Below are positions 32,592 to 44,580 of a stretch of DNA of 64,000 bases, in pieces. The translations under genes and the position numbers were made by a program. Under the pieces are notes generated by a model. The model did not search any database. It was not told the DNA's origin and worked only from the letters and a program-made list of their open reading frames with translations. Position 1 is the first letter of the stretch, and each line of letters starts with the position of its first letter. Source of the stretch: Blasia pusilla (lineage: Eukaryota; Marchantiophyta; Marchantiopsida; Blasiales); contig CM114274.1 in NCBI GenBank assembly GCA_050084515.1, positions 19,654,001 through 19,718,000 of the forward strand. The letters run 5' to 3'.

Positions 32592-33711
32592 GCACATACG
32601 TTAGTACATCATGAAGCAAAGGACATAACTTGTGACTAGGAAGCTTGGGCCAAAAAGCCGTTGTAACAAGAAAATTTTAGTTTTTGCAATAAAGAATGCA
32701 TGGATTAATTTGGAGATTGGATGCTAGTGATTGTGATTTTGAGTTTGGTAGTGCATGGCAATGAGTAGTTCTTCATATGCTTAGGATGTAGGTTAAGTAG
32801 GAGAAACAATGAGTATTTGAGGTGAGAGCTTGTATTTGGATAAGGCATCTAGATCAGGACCAAGTGTTGAAGTACTAACATTTGGGCCCGCCCTAACGTC
32901 AATGGTTAGGACCTATGGAGCTTGATGAATGGCCCGAGTTGAGAACTGAGAGAGTTTGGAGGCTGGTTGACTTAAACCAAGACTAATGAGATGGTGTTTG
33001 AGTGCAAATCAATAGATTAAGTGTAACCTCATAACCTAACAAAAATGAAATAGGCGCCAAGCGGAATATCAGAACTCTAGTGGACTCACCCTCCAGTGAC
33101 CGTGCTTTGGAGAGGCTTTTGGAAAGGTCTCTTGGAAAAGTCCAAGAGACGAATCGCGGAATAGAGTTTTGTGTTTCATGCGTTAGTGGTCGCAACTAGG
33201 AAACCTAGACCAAACGTGAACCAAGACATGAGATGAGTTGAGTCTTGGAAAGTTGGTTGCCAAAGAGGTGAGAACCGGTTTTGGAACACAACTAGCATTT
33301 GGGGAATTTGCTTATGTTTTGGACCACAACGTTTAGTTCCAAGATGCATTTGGAAGAAATAAAATGCATTGGAAAGCTTATCCCGAGACGCTTCCAACGC
33401 ACCAAAGAGCTCAGAAAAATGGATAAGTACATGCTGAGATATTGGCCAAAACCGACTGTGAGAGCAATCGAGTCGAGGGCCAAATCTGAGCGGCCCGACT
33501 GTTTTTCCCTAAAGTTAGGGGGAGGGCGGGGATTTCCATAAGTACTAGTAAGGGGGAGTCTCTCCAAGGAGTCTTGGAACACAAACCCCACTTTGAGCAC
33601 CAAACGGCGTCTCGAGGGCATGGGATGGAACGGGAGTCTGGCGTTGGAACTCAAAACCCAAACGTGATCCAAGAGAGTAGGCGCACGACACCTGAAGCCA
33701 AGCTCCCATTG
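32592..33711. other. G1 3' untranslated region and probable LTR, non-coding
   Basis: No protein recognised. A purine-rich tract TAGGGGGAGGGCGGGG at about 33516-33531 could be a polypurine tract. LTR ends not found. The right edge is the inverted copia fragment. Confidence 0.4.
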
Positions 33712-35215
33712 GACGTAGGTAATCTTGCCATACAAAGCTCTTGGAGCTTGTTTAAGCTCATGTATAGATTTCGTTAATTTGCATACGTAAAATGGAACCT
33801 CTCATGTAGATCTCCATTCAAGAAGGTATTCTTAACGTCCATGTGATATATTGGCCACTTCTTACTCACTACAATTGCAACCACTATTCTTGTAGTTGCC
33901 ATCTATATAATAGGGCTAAATCTCTCCTTCTAGTTCTCCTTCAATGCCATATTGTTGTGCATAGCCCTTGGCTAGCAATTTTGCTTTCAAACTATTCTTT
34001 GTATATTGCTCTTGACTTTGTACACCGATTTATAACCAATGGCTTCCTTATCGAAAGATATATCAACTAGCTCCAAAGTCTGTTGATGTCTTAACGTATT
34101 AATCTCTTCCTCCATAACTTAAATCTATTCGACCTTACATGCAACTTCTTCAAAACAACTCAGTTTATGTTCTTGAAAGTCAATCATTATATATGCATGA
34201 TATGTTGCAAGAAATTTTTTATTTATGAATCTATGAATAAGATGTGTGACTTTGCTTGATCTATGAAGTTATTGTTTAGAGGTGGATATCTCTCACATCT
34301 TTCTTGAGCTCTAACTAGTGTTAGAAGAAGGAATATGTCCTCTATCCGACTATGGATGAATAGATTTAACTGAAGATTCTAGGACTTCTTCTAACCCTGC
34401 ACTAATACTTGGGGAAGCTGCAGGAAATATCTATTGATCTATAGTCACATTCTTCCCCTCAACATACACGTTTAGAGGTGGAATATGTTCAAATGGAGCA
34501 TACCAGACTTCAACTCATAAAAGTAACATCGCGATAAATAATAAGGGATACAAGTGCTATATTATATCATCCATAAGGGAAATAAGTGCTACATTCCATC
34601 TTGTAGAAAGCATGGAATATAACACTTATATCCCTTAATTTCATAAACGTAGCTAATGAAGATATATCTCTCATATTTGGGATCTAATTTTTGACACAAG
34701 CGTAATAGAAGTAACCAAAGACTTTTAAGAATGAAAAATCATGTTTATTTCTTGTGGGGAATTTGAATCAAGTCTTATCATGAAATCCTACTTTTCGAGT
34801 TTGGTTGAATAAGAGGATTGCACATGTTATAGCGTGTGTCCAGTCCATCGTAGATATGTTCTTCTCATTCAACATAACATGTGCCGCTTCAGCAATATGT
34901 CGTTTCTTCCACTTGGCCACTCCATTCTGTTGTGGAATATAATGATAAGTGACTTGTCGTTGGATACTATTTTGACATAAGTAATCATCAAAATCTTTTG
35001 AGAGATAAATTCCTCCTCTAACACAACGTCATTTAAGAATGTATTGCCCAATCAACTAGTACTTCTCTACTAGAATTATGAATATTTTGAACGTTGATAA
35101 TACTTTTGGCTTGGCCTTTTGAAAGTATACCCATATATATCTCGAGAAGTTATCAATAGAAGAAAAGTATTGGCAACCACTAAGGCTATGTTTTGATGAC
35201 AATCATACATCACTT
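33712..35215 (-). mobile_element. Inverted copia fragment (integrase to reverse transcriptase)
   Basis: Minus strand, same family as 5.4-6.94 kb. It begins near 35215 in GCQYF, then FSRYIWVYF-type integrase text without the TA expansion, and runs through the integrase end and hinge. Reverse transcriptase follows (HMDVKNTFLNGDLHERFHF; KQAPRALYGKIT) to about 33712. Heavily mutated, both ends truncated. Confidence 0.82.
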
Positions 35216-35705
<490 letters not shown>

Positions 35706-36889
35706 CCTGGTTGGGTTTAAACCGGCCTGGTTGGGTTTAAACCCCAAAACTACAAGTCCCGACAGGCCTGGTATGTTGGGACGACATGTTCTAAAGCACT
35801 GCTCCTGGGTAGCTTATAATGAGTGAACCGCGTGCAAGCAATATAGCAATACTCTCTGTGGCCGAGTTGCCCATTTCTTTGTAGTTGGAACTGTAGTGAG
35901 CTTGCGATGTCGTTCCCCTGGTTGGTAGGTGTGGATTAGTGTGTCATGTAATCCATGGGACTTGTGGCAGTTGTGCCACAAGTAAGGTGTCCAGTGGACT
36001 TAGTTGGAGAAATGGAGACCTCTCCTTCTTTTGAAGCTGGATTCACGGGCCCTCCTCTGCAGCTTAATGCCAGGGTTGTTCACCTTGGCAAGTAGTGATG
36101 ATCTCTGGGGGTAACAAGCGGGCTCTCTTTGGGCACCCTGCCGCTTGGGGGCAGCCCCTCCATACAAATAGGACAGCGAGTCCCTGTTTGGACTCTCGGG
36201 CTAGGAGCTTAAACATTCTTCCCAGATCCTAAATCAGTTGTTTGCCAAACCTCTACATATAATCAGCGGCCTTGAGTCCAACATATCTCCATCCTCCCAA
36301 GCTTGTGAGGAGTATCAGTTCACCTATCAAAGGCGCATACCAAAGCCCAACATCCCCAAGCTGGGTGGGGAATACCGGCATGTTTATGTGAGACGCTCAA
36401 AGGCCCCCCGGAGTTCGGACCTGGGCAGTGAGTTCAAATGGTCTACAAGAGGAGACCACGGTTCCACATGATCATTTTGGTGCACGCCCCATGAGACTTT
36501 GTCTCATTTAAGATCATGTCGCAGACTTTGGGCTTTGAATTCTCGGCTATTCTTTGGGTTACTCGGATGACGAACGGAAATCAATGTATCTTCAAGGCGT
36601 CTATCAAGGGAGAGGAGGCCAATACTTGGCTTGCCACAAAAACCAGGTGTCTCAAGATTTGAGACGTGCCTACAACCGGAGGGCTATGGTAGTCGAGGGT
36701 GGTTCGGCTTGAAGGAAAGGCCCATCTCCACAAAACGCTGGTGATCTACACACCTAATGTCTTTAGTGTTCTCCAAGGGACCAGCGATGAAGAGCCTCCA
36801 CATGAAGAGGTTCCATGTCGCTAATGACCTCACCGACGCCAAAAGCGTGCCCGCCGATCCCCAACCCACTTAGTGACAGGTCTCCGTTT

Positions 36890-37910
36890 GGGTACTGGAA
36901 CCACGTGTGGACTCCGACCCATGCAATGAAGCGGTGGAGGTTGCTGAAGTTTTGCTGAAAAATCAAATACATATATGGGGGTCAGGAAACTTGGGAAACC
37001 AAGTTAATGGAGATACCCCATGTACCACACTATGCATGGTTTGGAAAGATGTGCAAAGACCAGGCGAACAACAACAGAGGTATGAAGGGTGTCGGGTTCT
37101 TCATCGAGAGACTTCATGGTGACGGTTGCCAGAGATCATCAAAGACAGGGCTCGAGTATGAACACAACATATGGGTCAAAGCTCGAGCTGAGTGCAACTC
37201 GCGGGATATGTATATCGGGTGTATTTACATACCTACAACAAGTGAATTTTTTCAGAATGAGGCAAGCGGCGTTTGATAGTGTGAAAACTGATTGCCTTGG
37301 GTTCCAGACAAAGGGGAACATAGTCTTGCTTTGGGAGACTTCAACAACGGGTGGGGCAAGGCACCGATCCCCAAGCGGAGATCGGAATGTTTGGAGATGT
37401 GAGAGTGAATGGCAATGGCACACGGTGATCACGATGTTGAGGGAACTTCAGCGATGGCACTTAATGATAGGCATAAGGTGGGATCCCGGCTTGGACTAGG
37501 GTCAAATTCAAGGAGAATGAGAGCTCCATTGTGGACTACATAGCTGTGGATGAGGAACTCTACACACGCAAGTGGGAAGATCACAAAGTGGATCGATGAC
37601 ATTGAAGATCAGATCATTCATTAGTCCGACAGAGTTTGCACAAAGGCTAAAATGCTCGACCAAACCAAAGTGAAGAGGGTGATGAAGAAATGGAGGATAG
37701 AGGACTTCAAGATGAGGGCAAAAGAAGGTGTACATTGGCAAGCGGGAAGAAAATCTCTTGGCATTTGACACTTTCATTGAATCTACCGTCAAGACCTTTG
37801 GGTTCACAAGAACAATCTGTGGACATGGTCTTTGGCATGGTGGGAGCGTAGAGTGACAGATGCCGCCGAGATTCTTGTTGGCAGGAAATTGATAATATGC
37901 TGGCAGAGCC
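36890..37910 (+). pseudogene. LINE copy 2 endonuclease
   Basis: Same domain as 13195-14232 with more shifts: MEIPHVPHYAWFGKMCKDQA, NNRGMKGVGFF, MYIGCIYIPTTSEF, DCLGFQTKGNIVLLWETSTT (GDFN destroyed by a shift), VDYIAVDEE. Not functional. Confidence 0.85.
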
Positions 37911-38429
37911 GTCAAATGGTGGTCCTTGGAACTCAAGGCGACCATTGCCAAACAAAGGGAAGCGTATGTCACAAGTGCCAAAGCCAGGGACGATGCATCC
38001 TTGTGGGCTGATATGTGTCCCACGCAGAAACCCGTCTTTCGTGCATGCACAAGAAGAAAATGAACAAGCCACATACTCATCTATCAATGAGAATTTCACT
38101 AAGAATCGAAAAAGTTATGGATGGAAGTGCAGAAATTGAGCAAGGCCAGGGGCGAGTAAACGACGTAAAGGCCTTGAAGAGAAAAGACGGTGGAATGGTG
38201 ACCACGGCTAAACACATCCGACATGTGTTGGAAGGCCATTACAAGGAGTTAGGCAGAAGCCCGCTCGGACATCCCTTGAAGAGCAGAACTTCGAGAGGGT
38301 GGTGGAGGATTTTGTTAAGATACAACGGGAGAAGGTAGATGATGAGGTTGAGTGGGCAACCCATATAATGATTGGTTCTCCGTGGCTGAGGTGGGAGCAG
38401 CGATCAAAGAACTTGTGAACCACAAAGCG

Positions 38430-40170
38430 GCGGTGGTGATGAGCTTGTGAATGAGCTTGTGAAGTATGGCGATCTTTGCTATGGCTCGTTCTCTAGTGAG
38501 TCTCTTCAACCTGGTCTGGGCGTAAGTCATCCCACAAAGATGGCGGATGGGAGTCATCGTGAACCTCTTCAAGAAGGGTGAGCGAGAAGACCGTGGAAAC
38601 TACAGGGGTATTACATTGCTTTGAGTGTAGTCGGGAAGCTCCTCGTCGTATACTCGACAATAGGATCTCTATGTACCTGGAGGAGAAGTGTCATCAAGGA
38701 AGGCCAGGGTGGCTTTCGGCAAGCCCGAGGATGCATAGACCACATCTTCACCTTCAGTCAGATCATCCTGGGTAGGAAAAAGAGGGAAACCCACCTATTG
38801 CTTCTTCTTGGACCTCAAGAAGGCATACGACACTTGTATGGCGTGGACGGACTTTCTTATAGCCTTTGTGGAAGGCGGGTGAGAGGGAAAATATGGAGGG
38901 TGGTGGAGAAGATGTACCAAAACACAAGGAGTAGAGTTCTAGTGAATGGCCAAAAGAGTGGGACATTCGACATCAAGCAAGGAGTGGGTCAAGGATGCCC
39001 GCTCTCCCCCACCCTCTTCAACATTTTCGTGAATTCCCTATTGGAAGAAATGGAGGATAGTGGACTAGGCATACGGGTGGGCAACAACTCTATTGTTTCC
39101 CTCATGTTTGCTGATGACTTTGGTGGCCTCGATGAAACAGGAGAGAAACTCCAAGAGATGATCTCCCTGACCAAAATTGGTGTGACATGTGGGGCATGGA
39201 GGCAAATGTACTGAAGTGCAGTGTGATGATTTTCAATGGCAAGGAGGAGGACCAAGACCAACAGTGGTACTGGGGTGACCAAGAGATCCCCCGTGTGGCT
39301 ACCTACACCTATCTGGGCATAGAATTCTCGGAAGATTGCATGTGGGATGCACACATCAAGAAGACTAATGAGAAAGGCCACAAGAAGGTGAACGGTCTGT
39401 CCAGATTCCTAGAGTGCCGAGATATCACATCAGAAGTAAAGCGCTCTGTCATTTTGCATACCATTTGTCCCTCGCTGGAATACGGGGTAGCAGTGTGGGA
39501 TGCCAACACCAAACAAAGGGATAGGCTTGAAGTCTGTAAACAAGGCGTTTGGGTATGATGTCAACTTCATCACGAACAGCCCGCGTTGGTGTGAGATCAG
39601 AACTAGGTGTGGAACCCTTGGAGGATAGACGTGACATCGCCAAGTTGAAATGGCGGAGGCAGTTGGAGATAATGGACTCCCATCGCTATCCTAAAGAGGT
39701 GATGGGGAAAACCTGGACCCAAAGAAGACCCGTAAAGCAAGCCAAATCTTGGACGAAAAAGGTTCAAGAGGTTGTGCAAGCATCCAAGCTCCCAGCAGGG
39801 CGTGAACAGTGGGAGCAAGATGAGAAAGCATTCGTGGATACCATAACCAAAAACTTTGGGCAAACGCTCAGCAGAACAAACATGGAGGAAGCCATGAAAA
39901 TGTCTCGACCTCTCTCTTTTGACGGTATATCCCGAGAGGCAGGAATGAAGAACTATTTGCGGGGAACCCCTTTCTTGGGAACCCGGCTCAAGTTCAAGTT
40001 CAAGACGGGGGCAATCCCCTTGAACCATAAGAAAAGCAGGATGGGAACACAACTAAATTCTTGCGCCTTGTGTGACGATGGGGACGAAACCTCTAGTCAT
40101 TCCTTGGTCTCCTGCGCAAAATTCACAACACATAGAGCAAGAGCATATGATGATATTGCTAAGTGGTAGC
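38430..40170 (+). pseudogene. LINE copy 2 reverse transcriptase and C-terminal region
   Basis: GFRQARGCIDHIFTFSQIIL, FDIKQGVGQGCPLSPTLFNI, and an intact catalytic loop MFADDFGG (39107-39118). After shifts: TYTYLGIEFSEDCMWDAHIK, RSVILHTICPSLEYGVAVWD, then the best-preserved stretch 39549-40169 with MSTSSRTARVGVRSELGVEP, FLGTRLKFKFKTGAIPLNHK and CALCDDGDETSSHSLVSC (C-x2-C-x8-H-x4-C knuckle). Confidence 0.9.
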
Positions 40171-40487
40171 ACAGAATTGTTCAACACATTCAATAGCCTT
40201 GATTCATTGCCCAAAGCTCTTGACCTTTGGTAAGTAATGTCTATTGGGGATCCCAATCAGGTAAAGTAGATTGTGTGGTGAAGAGTTTCTTGGTTGACAC
40301 TTGGAAGCTCCGCACAAACACGTTGTTTGGTTAGCACTCACACTATATGAGAGTGTCTCCCTCCTCTCATATGGTACCTTCTTCACTTGCTTCTCTCTCT
40401 ACACCCATCCCAGTCTCAAGCACCGTCCAACCAGGGCGCGGGGTCTATGGTGGCAAGGCTACAACAGGCACTACTTAATGAGTACAG

Positions 40488-40507
40488 TCTCTTTCTCTCT
40501 CTCTCTG
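40488..40507. repeat. Short CT run at the 3' end of LINE copy 2
   Basis: TCTCTTTCTCTCTCTCTCT, about 20 bp, in the same place as the longer array after copy 1. Confidence 0.8.
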
Positions 40508-41814
40508 GTGGTGTCCTCTCAATCGCGATCACTATTGATGTCGTGCTGCTAATTTAATTTTGTGTAGCTAATTTACCTTTCTTACTCATCAAATATTGGG
40601 CATTATTGAACTTGCATGAAGGATTTCATGTAGTTGGTTTACTTTCCATGTGATGTGTGACTCTTTTCTAATTTGGTTTGAAACTTGTTGAATATGTTGA
40701 CTATTGTTGTTCTCTCGTGGTCTATTCCATAACCGCACTATCTTGGCTATCGTTGCTCTTGTACATTTGGCAAAGTAGGATAGGAATGTGTTAATGGGCA
40801 AGGAGGATCAAAATTTTTTTGTGGCTTCGATTGTGCAATGTGTACAGAAGGGGAAATCGTGTTTTTGTATTCAATTTAATCTATAGGGCGGGTGGAGTAG
40901 CAATATCTACCAAAATTTCAAAACCGGGTGGAGAAGCAATATCTACTGAAATTTGTAGACAAGGTGGGAAAGCTGATCCAATCTTCCTTGAAATATTTCT
41001 TAGGCTTCCTTAAGAGAATTGAAAGGGGCTTTATAGATTTGGAGTTTAGATTTGCATGCACATAAGAAGAATAGAGGGCTTTTGATTGGAGATGCATTTG
41101 GACTACACTATCAAAATTCCATTCATTTTTCCTCGTTTGCTCTCACAGTGGAGCTGCACGTTACACCAAAATTTAGATGTTTACTAATATGCAACGACGT
41201 CTCTGGCCTATCTTCATCATCTTTCTTTGAGGGTAGCTTTGGTTTATGTTTCTGGATTAATCGGGGTTTCCACATCCTCTTACTTTGAAGACGCATGTTT
41301 GGTAATACTTTCAAGCCTTTGGGCAGTTTTTTGATGTACACTTAGGCCCAAATTTTGATCTAGGCTTCCTCCCTTTGTATGGTGGAGTATGAGAGTGTGG
41401 TTGTTTGAATTATTTTCTCATTGATGGTCTATTAGGCCTAAAGAAATACTTAGGGTTTGATCTTGGATTTTTAAGTGGAGTGTAACTGACGTGCTCAATC
41501 TTAGCATCCGTTTCAAGTAGTGAATTGCTGCATGCATCTTGAAAGGGATGTACTCTAACGAGAATACCTTAACCTCATTCCCTAGATTGGAGTCTCTTTG
41601 CACTTTGATTCTTCGTTGATTTTCTCTCTCAAGATTGGGGCCAAACTTAACAACACCATCTTGTCTTGCTAGATGGCTGGACCATTAGGATAATAATGCA
41701 ACATATCATGTGATTTTACTCCATAGTTTTTCCCTATCAAAGATGGAAGAGTTGAGGATGGTCGCTTCTTTCCCCTTCCTTAAGTTGTCAATTATTGCCA
41801 GTCGTGGAATGTAA
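40508..41814. other. Unassigned sequence
   Basis: A/T-rich with no recognisable gene. A short imperfect tandem repeat of a ~42-bp unit (GGCGGGTGGAGTAGCAATATC / CCGGGTGGAGAAGCAATATC) lies at about 40887-40975. It may be the interior of the CACTA element that ends at 41871. Confidence 0.4.
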
Positions 41815-41871
41815 AGTATGACTCGTATGAGTCATATAACCTAGTCATAAAACCAAAGCTTTCTTCTAGTG
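41815..41871. mobile_element. Terminus of a second CACTA element
   Basis: Ends TTCTTCTAGTG (41861-41871), reverse complement CACTAGAAGAA, identical to the left terminus at 10894. Subterminal words follow (GGTTTTATGACTAGGTTATATGACTC on the reverse strand, matching GGTTTTTATGACTC there). The element would extend to the left; its other end was not found. Confidence 0.7.
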
Positions 41872-43500
41872 CTTCCTTTGATTTTGTGGTTGTTCTTCTT
41901 ACCATCATTTTCTACTCATGTTTCCAATCTGCAGACTAAGTAATGTGCACTTAGCAATGTTAAGTTTTTGAAATCTGTGCTAGTGTAGCAACAACTAAGC
42001 AGCAATATGTCATGCAACACCAAAGAAGTAGCAAGGAGCAGCCAATGAGCAATAGAGAAGTTGTAAAGGAGCTACTAAGTGACGCTTGGACCCTACCTTG
42101 ATGTAGAGCTTGGAGTAGAGTTGGAATCAATTCAAACTTTGCAAAATAGTTCAGTAGTTAGAAATACACACATCTTACATCTCTTATACAGACCTTGGAG
42201 TACAGATAGAACAAATAGCATTTACAAAGGCCCACGATATAGATAAAACAATAGTAATCAAATGCTTAGAGTAGATATAGAACAATAGTTATAAATGCTC
42301 AACGAATGACCATTGTTAAGAAGAAACTCCAACATGCAGCAATAAAAAAAAACTCAATGGATTAGCTATGGAGTACCCATGCTACTATTAGATCAGAATT
42401 GCATCTAATAAAGAAGATCCAAGCCTCACCAACATTGTAATGTTTGTATGAGTTGTCAGAAAGCTGGCACCTTCAAAAAATAAGTCGACTAGTAAGGTTA
42501 ATAGTGAATTACATATACACCCTTGAGTGGCCCTCTTGGTAAAATACCCTAAGGCGATATAGAGAGAACAAAGGCCGCGACAAAACATCAACGATAGAGA
42601 TTTCATCAACGTTATAACTGCCAAAAATTTTGGTTTTGAAATTGAAACGCAAGAAACTTACCTATGGCAAATAGAGCGGTAACTTAATTGGATTTACCCT
42701 AAATTGCAACTCGCAAGGGATAAATGTCAAAACCTAGCGAAGTTTGACTGAAAAACGTTGGAAGCCAAAGTGTGTGCTCTGGAAGAGGGCTTTGCCAATG
42801 ATATTATAGATTTAAATTATCCAACGTTACCCTACAATATATGACCCAATAATTTGAGAGACCCTCATACCCAACTGTGAATGGCCTAAGGTATGAAAAT
42901 TCAGGTTGCAAGCCTATATGGTAAAAATTGCCAATGATTATCAAGAGATGAGTGTCTCCTACTCAAAATTGTGATAGCCACCACATCTCCTATTAGTATA
43001 GATGGCACAAAAGTACCAATATCATCTATATAATTAAAGAGGATGGAATTTGAAGAACCCTTCCTCCCATGTTGACACCGACACTTTTTGCCCTCCTCTA
43101 GTGCCTACTCATGTCACCTAAGCACAAGAGCTAACATGATGTATTTCTAGGTGCAAATTTTGGTTATGCTAGTCCTTATTTGGGGGAGGATTTGGGTAAC
43201 AAGCCAATGAGTAAAGTAAGTAAACGATGAAATGACTTTGTTGGTAGTGGTTTTGCTTGCGAGCGTATGCTTTGGTAATCGTGGCTTCCTTTAACACTAC
43301 TGCTCTTGGCCTTGCTTTAGATAATGCAGCCTCGACATTAACACCTCTTCGCCACCCGACTTAGAAATCTCGGCCGGAGAACACCTTACCAGGCCGCCCA
43401 ATAAATACCGTGGCGCCATATATGGTTGGGGGTTCTCCATACCTGGGGGTACCCCCTGCGTTGGCTACTATGAATGCCTAGCGCATATGACCACATCGGA
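41872..43500. other. Unassigned intergenic sequence
   Basis: No convincing open frame, repeat or RNA gene. Moderately A/T-rich, becoming more GC-rich after 43300. Confidence 0.4.
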
Positions 43501-43521
43501 TCCATTGATCGCCATCGATTT

Positions 43522-43549
43522 CATGCATTCACGTCCACATGAATGCATG
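43522..43549. repeat. 10-bp perfect inverted repeat upstream of the 44.0-kb coding stretch
   Basis: CATGCATTCA, 8-bp spacer, TGAATGCATG. The half-site GAATGCATG recurs at about 43626-43637. TGCATG elements are of the RY type bound by B3-domain factors in plants, so this may be regulatory; inference only. Confidence 0.5.
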
Positions 43550-44009
43550 GATGAGTTCATACGGGATGTCATGTGAGATAGGATGGTATCTTGTCCATTT
43601 CCATGATGACGCCAGCCCTGGTTGCATGAATGCATGGACGCATGGACCCGTGTTTGAATGCATTTGAATAATTTTTGTGGGGGCGCCAAAACAAGGCCAA
43701 TTCCTAAATTTTTTATTTGGCAGACACAACTTCCAGCGATTATAACAGGTCTGATTTTGGCATTTTGGCCATTCTGATGGTTGTTTTAGTCGTCGTGTTC
43801 AGTCGCCTCATTGTTGAGTCTTCCCGTGTTGTCTGTCTGGCATGTTCATTGGCGCATTTGTTTGTTTCACGAGTTTTATTTCGCAGAGTTTATTGTTAAT
43901 GTTGGTGGCGCTGTTGTTTCCTTTGCTTGGTGCCCGTTGTTTCCGCCAGTTTCCGCGTTTCTTCTTTTGGACGAGGTTTAGAACTTCGGGTTATTATGGC
44001 CTTGTGAAC

Positions 44010-44580
44010 ATGGAGAATTCTGACAGGTCCTCTATCACCAATGATGGAGAAAGTGATCCGCATCCGCCATTTCAGTTGCCTCCGAAAACTGCCGCGCTTG
44101 CTGCTCTTGCTTTCAACAGGATCAATTCTTCATTCTCAAGATGTAGAAGGACTCATAAAGGCTCCTTTAAGCTTTTGGCAGAATATGAGAACTACATCAC
44201 TTGGAAAAGAGGCACATATAGCCCTTATCCGAGGGAAAGCGATCGATTGTTAAAATGGAGTGAAGAGCAAGATGCTTATTACTTGACGAGTGTTTGCATT
44301 TACAATCTTTATAACACCTTAGTGTCCTCTCTTAGTTTCATACAAGACCTGCTGCATTTGATGTACTCGCTACCGAAGATGAAGACGTTACTATGATACT
44401 AGACAAGGAGCCATTATCCGAGCTTGCAGAGTTGTCCAAAAATCTCCATGAGCTTAAGCAAACCCATGAAAGGCATTTAAGATGTTATTTAATCCTCAAA
44501 GGTGAAGGCGGAGACAATGGCATTCATCAAAAGAGAACTTACATGATCTGTCACAATGCCCTCACTGTGGAAGAGTTGTA
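44010..44580 (+). CDS. Unknown protein-coding stretch, one frameshift
   Basis: An ATG at 44010 opens MENSDRSSITNDGESDPHPP and continues through KTAALAALAFNRINSSFSRC, FKLLAEYENYITWKRGTYSP and DRLLKWSEEQDAYYLTSVCI to about 44330. A second frame then continues RPAAFDVLATEDEDV, EPLSELAELSKNLHELKQTH and GDNGIHQKRTYMICHNALTV to the stop at 44578. The upstream open part (from 43842) is hydrophobic and more likely 5' untranslated sequence. No domain recognised; the second half is acidic and helical. Either a short intron or a 1-bp shift joins the halves. It could be a host gene exon or part of an unrecognised element. Confidence 0.45.

Noticed and set aside
33292-33777. 147-residue minus-strand frame and plus-strand frames near 33.5 kb
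   Set aside because: The start is the end of the inverted copia fragment and the rest has no resemblance to any protein; treated as untranslated Ty3 sequence.
43842-44009. Hydrophobic N-terminal extension (signal-like) of the 44-kb frame
   Set aside because: Upstream of a good ATG at 44010; composition and position fit an untranslated leader better.
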